A stretch of 64,000 nucleotides of DNA, from assembly GCA_963814165.1 (NCBI GenBank), contig CAWFBW010000009.1, positions 62,001 through 126,000 of the forward strand, in the 5' to 3' direction. The notes under the pieces were generated by a model, which had not been told where the DNA came from, ran no database searches, and saw only the letters and a program-made list of their open reading frames with translations. The stretch comes from DASRAA01 sp963814165 (lineage in GTDB: Bacteria; Acidobacteriota; Terriglobia; Terriglobales; Acidobacteriaceae). A program made the position numbers and the translations under genes. Below are positions 1 to 6,992 of the stretch, piece after piece. Positions within the stretch are counted from its first letter, which is position 1. Every line of letters begins with the position of its first letter.

Positions 1-2
1 GG

Positions 3-122
3 CGCGCCGAGGCGGCTCACGGCGAGCATGAAAAGCGCACCGGCAAGCGCGATGAGAACTGGCCAGACTGGTATGCCGCGTACATGGCGAGCGAGCAGTC
101 TGGCAAAGAGCCGCCGGAGTGA
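3..122 (+). CDS. C-terminal fragment of a VOC/glyoxalase-like protein (partial at window edge)
   Basis: Only the last 39 codons are present and the gene begins before the window. The tail contains HGEHEKRTG followed by NWPDWYAAYM. I associate this pattern with the C-termini of bacterial glyoxalase/bleomycin-resistance (VOC) proteins, but I recall it from memory and cannot check it. No metal-binding or catalytic residues fall in the visible part, so the function cannot be assigned from this sequence alone. It lies just upstream of the methyltransferase stub and on the same strand. Confidence 0.4.
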   Translation, partial: RAEAAHGEHEKRTGKRDENWPDWYAAYMASEQSGKEPPE

Positions 123-179
123 ACGAAGTCGCGCGTGACGCGTTCCGCGATAGGAAACGAAGTGTCTCTACTTCGTCAC

Positions 180-290
180 ATGCAACCTGACCAGGAGCTG
201 ATCGACAAGTGGAGCGGTTCCGCTCCGTTCTGGGAGAAGCACAGCGAAGTCATTCGGCAAATGTTTGCAACAGCGATGCCCCATGGCTGA
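180..290 (+). pseudogene. N-terminal stub of a SAM-dependent methyltransferase-like gene
   Basis: A 36-codon reading frame opens with ATG and contains LIDKWSGSAPFWEKHSEVIR and then QMFA. This resembles the start of UbiE-like class I methyltransferases. It stops at a TGA straight after, and no SAM-binding glycine-rich motif follows in any frame before the next gene. It is therefore a truncated remnant or the result of a local sequence error. The family assignment rests only on this short N-terminal pattern. Confidence 0.35.
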
Positions 291-378
291 AAGATGTCTC
301 CACTGAAGACCTGAGTGGTGATCAGTGGTTGGGAGGGCCGAAGAAAGAGTAATGTCAGATCGCCGTTTTGGAGGAAGC

Positions 379-1140
379 ATGAGCAGCGTAACCAGCGCAT
401 CTCGCGTCCAGCGTGAACCGGAACTCCTCGGGCAAACCGTCGTCGTGATTGGAGGCAGCGCGGGCATCGGGCTGGAAACGGCGCGACGAGCACGCGCTGA
501 GGGAGCGGACGTGATTCTCACCGCTCGGAATCCCGACCGCCTTCAACGCGCCGCGAACGAGATTGGCGCGCTAAGCACGGCCGCCTTCGATGCCACCGAT
601 TTCGAACGGCTGGGAAAGTTCTTTGACGAAATGCCCAAGTCGATCGACCATGTGCTGGTCACTGGCCCGGGACCCTACTACGCGCCGTTGGCGGAGTTCG
701 ACTTCGAAGCGGCACGCCGCGATCTAGAAGCTCATATTCTGCTACCACTGCACGTTGCACGCAACGCCGCGAAGAAGGTTCGCGCGGGAGGGACGCTGCT
801 CTTCATGGGCGGTACCGGCGGCCGCCACACGGCGCCGGGTATGTCGTTGATCTCGGCTCTTACAGCTGCAGGTCCTGCCATGACGCGGAACCTCGCGCTG
901 GAGCTCGCGCCCGTCCGGGTGAACCTGATCGCCGCCGGCTTCGTCGACACTCCGTTGTCGGCCTCGCTTCTCGGCGATCAACTCGAAAACCGCCGCAATC
1001 AGCTTCGCTCCACACTTCCTATCCGGCGCGTCGTGGGACCGGCCGACGTCGCCGGGCTCGCAGTACACATCATGGTCAACACGGCGCTTACGGGCGCGAC
1101 CTACGACATCGACGGAGGGCAGCAACTCGTCGAGGGCTGA
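379..1140 (+). CDS. Atypical short-chain dehydrogenase/reductase (SDR) lacking the YxxxK pair
   Basis: This is a Rossmann-fold protein of 253 residues. The nucleotide-binding motif GGSAGIG sits at residues 25-31. The C-terminal half shows the usual SDR pattern AAGFVDTPL and the ending TGATYDIDGGQQLV. Where classical SDRs carry YxxxK, this protein reads ISALTAAGPAM, so neither the catalytic Tyr nor the Lys is present. I recall a family of actinobacterial and acidobacterial SDRs with the same substitution. It may bind NAD(P) without classical chemistry or use other residues. I chose ATG 379 because GGAGGA lies 5 nt upstream; in-frame starts at 325 (GTG) and 352 (ATG) lack such a site. The next gene follows after 31 nt and may be co-transcribed. 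The substrate is unknown. Confidence 0.8.
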   Translation: MSSVTSASRVQREPELLGQTVVVIGGSAGIGLETARRARAEGADVILTARNPDRLQRAANEIGALSTAAFDATDFERLGKFFDEMPKSIDHVLVTGPGPYYAPLAEFDFEAARRDLEAHILLPLHVARNAAKKVRAGGTLLFMGGTGGRHTAPGMSLISALTAAGPAMTRNLALELAPVRVNLIAAGFVDTPLSASLLGDQLENRRNQLRSTLPIRRVVGPADVAGLAVHIMVNTALTGATYDIDGGQQLVEG

Positions 1141-1171
1141 CGGCCAAGAGGCTCAGGAGGAGAAACACTGG

Positions 1172-1693
1172 ATGACACGAATCGCTTATTTGCTACTTGT
1201 TGTGACAACGGTGTCTGGCGTCGTCGCCTTCGCGGCTCACGCATCTGGACCAGCGGAGGGGGAGGCTGCACCGATCTTCGGAATCACGATTCCGCCCGGA
1301 TACCGCGACTGGAGGCTGATCTCCGTGGCCCACGAGGCGGGCAACCTCAACGACTTTCGCGCCATTCTTGGCAACGATGCAGCGTTTAAGGCCGCACAGG
1401 GTGGGACGCTGCCGTTCCCCGACGGATCGATTATTGTCCGGCTGGCCTGGCGTTACGATTCGTCTGAAGAGAACAACAAAGTTTTTGGACGTGAGCAATC
1501 TTTCGTAGCCGGGCCTCCCATCAACATTCAGTTCATGGTCAAAGACTCAAAGAAATATGCAGCGACGGGCGGCTGGGGGTTCGCTCAATTCAAAGACGGC
1601 AAACCTGATGAATCGGCTCAGCTCAAAACTTGCTTCCCATGCCACGAGCCCGCTAAAGCTCACGACTTTTTGTTTACACGGTACGCGCCTTGA
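1172..1693 (+). CDS. Secreted cytochrome P460 family protein
   Basis: The 173-residue product has an N-terminal signal peptide (about residues 1-24, ending ...AAHASG). A cytochrome P460-type domain follows, with PPGYRDWRLISVAHEAG near the start and PFPDGSIIVRLAWR in the middle. A haem-attachment CFPCH (C154, C157, H158) lies near the C-terminus. P460 proteins are periplasmic c-type haem proteins, and some oxidise hydroxylamine or bind NO. The special cross-linking lysine cannot be located confidently here, so the reaction is unknown. The start is supported by AGGAGGAG about 9 nt upstream. It lies 31 nt after the SDR gene on the same strand. Confidence 0.8.
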   Translation: MTRIAYLLLVVTTVSGVVAFAAHASGPAEGEAAPIFGITIPPGYRDWRLISVAHEAGNLNDFRAILGNDAAFKAAQGGTLPFPDGSIIVRLAWRYDSSEENNKVFGREQSFVAGPPINIQFMVKDSKKYAATGGWGFAQFKDGKPDESAQLKTCFPCHEPAKAHDFLFTRYAP

Positions 1694-1745
1694 GAGCGCC
1701 AGGCGACTCAATTCGTGAAGCGTGAATAAGACAAAGAAGAGGAAT

Positions 1746-2112
1746 TGGTGGAGGCGGCGGGAGTTGAACCCGCGTCCGAAAATGCTGTCAGCCAAGAGAC
1801 TACATACTTAGTCGCGTTCACCCAGTCGCCGAGGCGACCAGTCTCGCCAGCCACGCTGAGAACGGACAAGAAACGCGGCCAGCCAGCCTGAAAGTTTCGC
1901 CTCGAACCCCAGACGTAGGTTTTGAGGCTAGCTCACTGTATGACGCCCTGACTCCAGCCCATGAGCAAAGCCGAAGGGAGCGGCAACTTAATTAATTAAG
2001 CTGCGTATGCGAGGTTTTGGTTCGCAATTGTGTTTTTGCGCACGATTACGGATGCACGCACTCCGGTATGCCTCTTGACCGCAATCACTTCCGTCGAAGC
2101 CGTGACGCCCCC
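1746..2112 (-). ncRNA. ssrA: tmRNA (transfer-messenger RNA)
   Basis: On the minus strand the RNA starts GGGGGCGTCACGG and ends with CGCCTCCACCA. The seven-base acceptor arms GGGGGCG and CGCCTCC pair, and CCA is encoded. The T-arm GGGTTCAACTCCC is present at 1760-1775. The tag reading frame runs leftward from about 2037 and ends ...IANQNLAYAA, then TAA at 1996-1998 followed by a second in-frame TAA-like run. An AYAA end is typical of proteolysis tags. The gene frees stalled ribosomes together with SmpB. About 367 nt is normal for a one-piece tmRNA. Confidence 0.95.
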
Positions 2113-2206
2113 ACGTGGTGAATCGGCTGTTTCAACTCTAGCAGCCGTGGCCGGGAAGTCAATCCGGCCAATCTATTAGATGCGCAACCGAGGCAACTGG
2201 ACGCGA

Positions 2207-2971
2207 TCAGGCGCTTTCGGCAACGCGCTCGGGCGCGGGGATGGCGGACATCATCTCCTTTTTCAATTTTTCACCGTCTTTGCGTTTCATCTCGTAGTAC
2301 TCGCGCAGCTGATGGTTCATGCTGTTCACTTTCATGTTGAGTTCCTGATACGCCGCTTCGCGATAGATGCGGTACTGGAGCGAGCCGGGGCGCAGGCCGG
2401 GCGGGGGCGCGGGGAAACCGTCGCTGTGACGAAGCTCGGCCTCCTCGTCGGCTTTGCGGAGGGTCCAGAGGGTCTCGGCATCGACATCGCCTCCGGGATT
2501 GATCGCGTATTCCTGCTCGAAGCCGGGATATTCGTGGACATGGGCGGCGTGGCTGGATGGCGAACCCAGGTTAGCGCCCGAAAGCGGGGCGCGAATCCCT
2601 CGCTCGGCTCGGGACAGGCTCTGGGGCACCGGTTCGGAGTCTGGCTGGGCTGCTTCCAGTTTGGCCCGGTACTTCATCAGGGCGACGGCCTGCTGGATGC
2701 CGTAGAGCATTTTTCCGCCGGTGCGTTGGTCGAGCTGGCCGCTGCCCAGCGCCTGAACCACCTCAGAGAGCGCGACTTGCACGGAGGCAAGGTCCTCCAG
2801 GGGAGGAAGGTCGAGGCGGTAGTTCACCTGATCGCGAAGAGCGCGGGCGCGACGCAGGCGGCGTCCGCGCTGCATGAGGTGGTAATAGCAGTATTTGCGG
2901 TCCCGTAGAGAGGGAGAGCCGCAGTAGGTTCCGTCTTCTTTGACATGGTGACAGGATTCGTGCTGAGTCAT
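2207..2971 (-). CDS. Conserved hypothetical protein with N-terminal Cys/His cluster
   Basis: The 254-residue product starts MTQHESCHHVKEDGTYCG and has Cys and His at CHH, YCG and KYCYYH within the first 35 residues. This looks like a small zinc-binding knuckle. A basic, Arg-rich helix follows (QRGRRLRRARALRDQ). The rest is charged and probably helical, with a proline- and alanine-rich tail. I recall many acidobacterial hypotheticals of this type but know no function; the basic helix and metal knuckle would suit nucleic acid binding. The ATG at 2971 is preferred to an upstream one at 3001 because the conserved part starts here. A 242-residue ORF on the opposite strand is a shadow. Confidence 0.65.
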   Translation of the reverse strand: MTQHESCHHVKEDGTYCGSPSLRDRKYCYYHLMQRGRRLRRARALRDQVNYRLDLPPLEDLASVQVALSEVVQALGSGQLDQRTGGKMLYGIQQAVALMKYRAKLEAAQPDSEPVPQSLSRAERGIRAPLSGANLGSPSSHAAHVHEYPGFEQEYAINPGGDVDAETLWTLRKADEEAELRHSDGFPAPPPGLRPGSLQYRIYREAAYQELNMKVNSMNHQLREYYEMKRKDGEKLKKEMMSAIPAPERVAESA

Positions 2972-3188
2972 GTTTTTCCTCGAGCGATTAGCAATAAGCA
3001 ATTAGCCGTTAGCGATGAGCCAAACAGCGTTTCCCGGCTGGTGGCGAAAGTTGTTTCGGTACCCCCTTGGCGCATCTTGAAAACAAAGGGTTTATTGCAC
3101 GACTTGGTGTAAGTTCCAGATAACGAATGGAATTACAGGCAAAGTCTTGTAAACACAGGGGTTACCTCGCACGGTTGATAAAGAATAA

Positions 3189-3233
3189 AGACCCTCGGGG
3201 CGGCCGCGTATCGGCGCGGCGCCGCGAGGGTCT
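3189..3233. repeat. GC-rich hairpin
   Basis: AGACCCTCG (3189-3197) is the exact reverse complement of CGAGGGTCT (3225-3233). The loop is rich in CGGC/GCCG and can extend the pairing. No T-run follows on either strand, so it is not a standard terminator; it is more like a REP-type palindrome. Confidence 0.6.
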
Positions 3234-3455
3234 CGGATTGACGTTCAGCAGGAGAACTGGAGTGGGGAGTGGAGTCAAGAAAAATCGTGAGGGCGGGGAA
3301 ACTTTAGTAACCAAGTGGGGCATTAGCCAGTAGCCAGTTGTCAGTGCAAGGCAAAAGACCTATCGGGAACGAAGCGGCCGCGGATTTTCACGGATGAACT
3401 CGGATAAGAAGAGGGACGAAAAGCAACTGCGGAGGCCGAGGATCGGATTTCTTAT

Positions 3456-3770
3456 GTGCGCTCCAGCCTGCTTAGCGGGACTGCGCGCGGGCTCCTTCGT
3501 CTCGCCCTTCGGACTCGCTCAGGATTTCGCCAGCTGGGTACGCCAGCAAGAAGGCTCAACTTCGGCAGAGAGGACTGGGTTTTCGTTATTCGCTTTCCCA
3601 GCGTCGACCACCCCAGCGAGCGCAACAACGGCGCTCGCTGGGGACCCCGCTTGAAACGCTGGGCTTTCTTCTACCGTCCCGCTCGGCGGGACTGGATCTA
3701 TGGGGCCGGGAGGATTGTTGGCTGCGCGAGCTGATGGTATCAGCCCCACATGTGCCAACGCTTCTGTGTT
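3456..3770 (+). repeat. Dispersed composite repeat, copy A
   Basis: The module order is GTGCGCTCC, GCGCGCGGG, a CGGCAGAG block, GGGTTTTCGTTATTCGCTTT, CCCAGCG, GCTGGGCTTTCTTCT, CGTCCCGCTCGGCGGGACT and CCCCACATGTGCCAACG. The same order occurs in reverse at about 15296-15512. Part of it recurs at 5935-6000. Copy A has an extra segment in the middle. No open reading frame is conserved between copies, so this is a non-coding repeat family. Confidence 0.6.
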
Positions 3771-3932
3771 AGGTCTGTGACCTGCCCACGTTAGGCCAAA
3801 AGAAGGCCGAACGTGGGGCACCGTGCGGGTATTAATACCTGGGCCACGCATTATAAAAGGGCGCCCCTTTCCAGGCAGGTTTAAGGTTGCTGTGCTGAAG
3901 CAGTAAACCAAACCTGAGGAAAGGAACACCCG

Positions 3933-5002
3933 ATGAATAGCATCAAGTATGTCGGACTGGATGTCCACCGCGACACCATCTCGGTGGCGGTGCTCAACGC
4001 TGAGGGCAAGCTGGTGATGCAGTTGGTGATCGCCACGCACGCCACCGCGATTCTGGATTTTCTGCACGGACTGCGCGGGACATTGCACGTCACCTTCGAA
4101 GAAGGCACGCACTCGGGGTGGCTGTACGACTTGCTGGTGAGACGAGTGGCTGAGTCTGGTGGTGTGCAATCCGCGCAAGAATGCGCTGCTGAAGGCGGGC
4201 AGCAAGAGCGATGCGATCGATGCGCGCAAGCTGGCCGAGTTGTTGCGGGCGGGGATGTTGTCTGCCGGTGTATCACGGGCAGAACAGCACGGCGGCGGTG
4301 AAGCATCTGGGGCGCAGTTATGCGGCGCTGACGGAAGACACCACGCGAACGATGGGGCGGTTGAAAGCGCTGTATCGCAGCCAGGCGATTGCCTGTGCCG
4401 GCGCAAAGTTTTCGGAGCGCGGCATCGCGAAGAGTGGCTGGCGCAGTTGCGCGACAGCGGATTGCAGCGGCGGGCGCGGCGGCTGTATCAGGAGCTCGAT
4501 CTACTGCAGTAGTTACGACGAGAAGCGACGCCGGGATCTGATTCTGGAGTGTCGCAAGCATGGCGAGGCGAAGCTGCTGCGCACGGTGCCGTGGCTGGGT
4601 CCGATACGGGTGGCGCTGCTGATTGGGCGAGTGCAGACGCCGCATCGCTTTCGCACCAAGCGACAGTTCTGGGCCTACTGCGGATTGGCGCTGGAGACGC
4701 GCGACAGCGGTGAGTATCGTGTGGTCAACGGACAGATCGAGCGCAAGAAGAAGCCGCTGTTCATTCGCGGGCTGAACCGCAACCACAATCACGATCTGAA
4801 GAACCTGTTTAAGAGCGCGGCCACAACGGCGAGCGGCAGCGAGGGAGCGTTCGGCCAGTTTTACGAAAACCTTCTGAAAAAAGGGATGCGAGCGGAGATG
4901 GCGCGGCTGACCCTGGCGCGCAAGATCGCCGCCATCACCTTGCATGTGTGGAAGAAAGGAGAGGCGTTCGACGCCGAGTATGTGAAGCCACAAGCCGCTT
5001 GA
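3933..5002 (+). pseudogene. IS110-family DEDD transposase, frameshifted
   Basis: Joined across frames, the product shows YVGLDVHRDT (first catalytic Asp), TFEEGTHSGWLYDLL (Glu), SKSDAIDARKLAELL (Asp pair region), then the C-terminal transposase domain VPWLGPIRVALLIG, FWAYCGLALETRDSG and the ending HVWKKGEAFDAEYVKPQAA. The frame changes near 4155, 4262, 4405 and 4510; three of these are +1 and one is the opposite. The start follows GAGGAAAGGAAC. As given it cannot make a full protein. Frame breaks of the same sign also occur in nearby housekeeping genes, so sequence error is possible and decay is not proven. Confidence 0.8.
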
Positions 5003-5400
5003 GCGCGCGGCACCGCAGGGAAAGGGCGAGTTTCACTCCGCGTTTTTCTGTTCGGGCTGCGAGCTCGGGTTCGAGGGTAAGTATCTTTCGGCTGGTTAGG
5101 CTAAGTGTCCGCCGTGTGGCGGACCAAGTCTCACGGGCCACCGTATGCTCCCTCGGATAACCCAACAAAGCCATAGTGCCGCGGGCTTAGGCCGCGAGTC
5201 TCAGATAGAACCATGGTTGGCCCGCTGAGCGGGACCACCGTCAGGCTTGAGTAGCTTCAGCTAGCGAAGAATGCCGTAGCGCGGAAATGAAAACCACCGA
5301 AGAACTGCGCGTCGCCGGCACTCCAGCGACGACGAAAGGGGCTGGATGTCAGAGAAATAACTCTGCTCCCGCGATGGGAGAAGTGTTTTCTCTTGACATC
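5003..5400 (+). ncRNA. Candidate guide (bridge) RNA region of the IS110/IS1111-like element
   Basis: There is no gene in this 400-nt tail. It is rich in hairpins: GTCCGCC/GGCGGAC at about 5108-5127 and CCCGCTGAGCGGG at 5221-5233, among others. IS110-family recombinases use a structured RNA from their long non-coding end to recognise donor and target. The position fits that role, but I did not derive loops complementary to a target. This is an inference from family knowledge and layout. Confidence 0.3.
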
Positions 5401-5557
5401 CCCTTTTATAGAACCAGCCCGGAAAACTCTAGTAACCAGGTCGAGCGAGCTCGGACGAAAACCCCAGATATCCCGAAATCGGGGATATGAGGGACACCGG
5501 CCGTGCCGGGTGACGGAGCGGAGTTAGAATCTTACCCAGCCACTTCCCTAGCCGCCT

Positions 5558-5908
5558 ATGACTGCTGACGATTTCCGCCGCATTGCCCTCAGCCTTGAAG
5601 GGGCGGAAGAAGGCGCTCACATGGGTAGCGCCGACTTCCGAGTGGGGGGACGAATCTTCGCCACCCTCGCGTCTGCCGATCATGGGTACGGCAATCTGAT
5701 GCTCACGCCGGAGCAGCAGTCCATGTTCGTTGAGGACTTGCCCGAAGTCTTTCTCCCCATCAAAGGAGGGTGGGGCCGGAAGGGCATGACGCATATTCGG
5801 CTGTCGGCTGCGTCAGAGGATGTCCTCACCGGAGCGTTGCGCACCGCATGGCAACTCCGCCGCGAGAAGAACGCCACGGTACACAAGAAACGCGGCAGGA
5901 AAGCTTAG
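5558..5908 (+). CDS. YjbR/MmcQ family protein (CyaY-like fold)
   Basis: The 116-residue product has the family pattern: FRRIALSLEGAEEGAHMGSADFRV at the start, GRIFATL, LMLTPEQQ, GGWGRKGMTHIRLSAA and a helical end with a Lys/Arg-rich tail (HKKRGRKA). YjbR/MmcQ proteins adopt a double-wing fold and are usually described as DNA-binding, though their role is poorly defined. The length is typical. It stands alone between an IS remnant and a repeat region. The ATG follows a weak ribosome binding site. Confidence 0.85.
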   Translation: MTADDFRRIALSLEGAEEGAHMGSADFRVGGRIFATLASADHGYGNLMLTPEQQSMFVEDLPEVFLPIKGGWGRKGMTHIRLSAASEDVLTGALRTAWQLRREKNATVHKKRGRKA

Positions 5909-5934
5909 CTAAAGCTGACGAAAAGCATTGTTCT

Positions 5935-6000
5935 GTGCGCTCCGCCCGCCACGGCGGGCTGCGCGCGAGCCTTCGGCAGAGTGGAAGGAGATTTCTTCTC
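5935..6000 (+). repeat. Partial copy C of the dispersed composite repeat
   Basis: CTGTGCGCTCCGCC, GGGCTGCGCGCGAGCC and TTCGGCAGAGTGGAA occur here in the same order as in the copies at 3456 and 15296. The later modules are missing. Confidence 0.5.
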
Positions 6001-6069
6001 GACATTTGCCCGCGGGCTGACGCCCACGGCTAAAACAAATGTCGCCCTGCGGGCTCGGGTGTTCGTGGC

Positions 6070-6242
6070 GTGAGCAAAGAAAAACGCCCTCAAACCTCAT
6101 AAAGAGGAAGGATTGTTGAGGGCGTCGTTAAGTTGTCGAGCACATTCTCCAATGAACTCAGTGTCTGCGTCGGTGATGCCGGTCACGGGCAGGTGTTCAG
6201 TCGGAAATGGGGCTCGGTAGGAGTGCGCTTTGGGTGCGATAG
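6070..6242. repeat. 173-bp direct repeat, copy 1
   Basis: The segment from GTGAGCAAAG to GCGATAG is repeated at 6627-6800 with only scattered substitutions. On the minus strand both copies contain a short coding-like stretch (KAHSY..PFPTEHLPVT..TDADTE) followed by a terminator hairpin. The similarity runs through the small frame and the hairpin, so it looks like a duplicated gene end or a small mobile unit. Confidence 0.75.
6075..6125 (-). terminator. Intrinsic terminator (minus strand) in repeat copy 1
   Basis: Reading leftward, ACGCCCTCAA and TTGAGGGCGT form a perfect 10-bp stem (6116-6125 with 6084-6093), followed by TTTTCTTTG. A stop codon of the small minus-strand frame (6097-6099) lies inside the loop. 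Confidence 0.65.
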
Positions 6243-6255
6243 CACACGGCAAAGG

Positions 6256-6312
6256 CCCCACATTTGCCAAAGGAAGGCAAATAGGGGCCGCGGGATTTGT
6301 GAGCCACCGGCC
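6256..6312. repeat. Dispersed palindrome, CCCACATTTGCC type
   Basis: CCCCACATTTGCC is followed by GGCAAATAGGGGCC and then CGGGATTTGTGAGCCACCGG. The first two halves are inverted copies. The same layout occurs at 10257-10312 and, inverted, at 15296-15353, with degenerate copies near 6820 and 45745. Confidence 0.6.
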
Positions 6313-6626
6313 GGCCCACGCGCTGGGTCAGATTGACAGGAGTGAGGTGATGAGTCCGGATGACGGGAGTTTTCCGTTGATCTGTTCCAGCAGTCTTACG
6401 ATCGCCAACAGGGCTCGATATATAAGTATTCCACCGCCGATCATTACCAGCAGAATCGCTCCGAGCAGGGCCGCAGTCAGAGTCATGGTTCCCCCTGGGG
6501 TCTAGGTTAGCACTGCCGAATTCGTCAACATGTCGTGGCCGTGGGGTGGCTGGTGTGTGCGCTGATCCCACGAAAACTCCCGCTCAAGCATCGCTTGAAC
6601 GGGGCACCCGGCTCGGCGTTCTCGGG

Positions 6627-6800
6627 GTGAGCAAAGAAAAACGCCCTCAAGCCTCAAGAAAGAGGAAGGATTGTTGAGGGCGTCGTTAAGTTGTCAAGCA
6701 CATTCTCCAATGAGCTCAGTGTCTGCGTCGGTGACGGCGGTCACGGGCAGATGTTCAGTCGGAAATGGTTCTCGGTAGGAGTGCGCTTTGGGTTCGATAG
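6627..6800. repeat. 173-bp direct repeat, copy 2
   Basis: This is the second copy of the unit at 6070-6242. It carries the same hairpin (6641-6650 with 6674-6683). In this copy the small minus-strand reading frame has a TGA at the codon after GECA, where copy 1 reads on, so the two copies have diverged in coding potential. Confidence 0.75.
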
Positions 6801-6992
6801 GGCACAGCGTGACGAAAACCCCACATTTGCCCACGGCGGGCAACGGTAGGCCATGGGTTATGTGGGCTATCGACCTCTCAGTGAAAGTCAAAAGACCCAC
6901 CCGGCCAAAATCAGGCCGGATGGGGCACCCTCGTTAAGTAAGATTGTTTGTGGTTTCGAGCATCGCCGGATGGGGCACCCACCACGCGGCTT

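Larger units (their letters stand above)
2972..3932. other. Gene-poor, repeat-rich intergenic region
   Basis: No credible gene is seen. The stretch holds AGCAATTAGC-type low-complexity sequence near 2985-3020 and 3320-3345, a GC-rich hairpin at 3189-3233, the dispersed composite repeat (copy A, from about 3456), and the left end of the IS110/IS1111 remnant near 3852. Small ORFs here overlap the repeats and look fortuitous. Confidence 0.6.
3852..5410 (+). mobile_element. Decayed IS110-family element, IS1111-like
   Basis: TATAAAAGGG at 3852-3861 is the exact inverse of CCCTTTTATA at 5401-5410. The pair brackets a broken DEDD transposase gene. Perfect short subterminal inverted repeats and a long non-coding stretch after the gene (5003-5400) fit the IS1111 subgroup better than IS110 proper. 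True ends lie a few bases outside the repeats and cannot be fixed without a reference. Elements of this family are guided by a structured non-coding RNA encoded in the long non-coding end. Confidence 0.55.

Noticed and set aside
2180..2908. 242-residue plus-strand frame opposite the Cys/His hypothetical gene
   Set aside because: The minus-strand product has a Cys/His cluster and natural composition; the plus frame is Phe/His/Val-rich without motifs.
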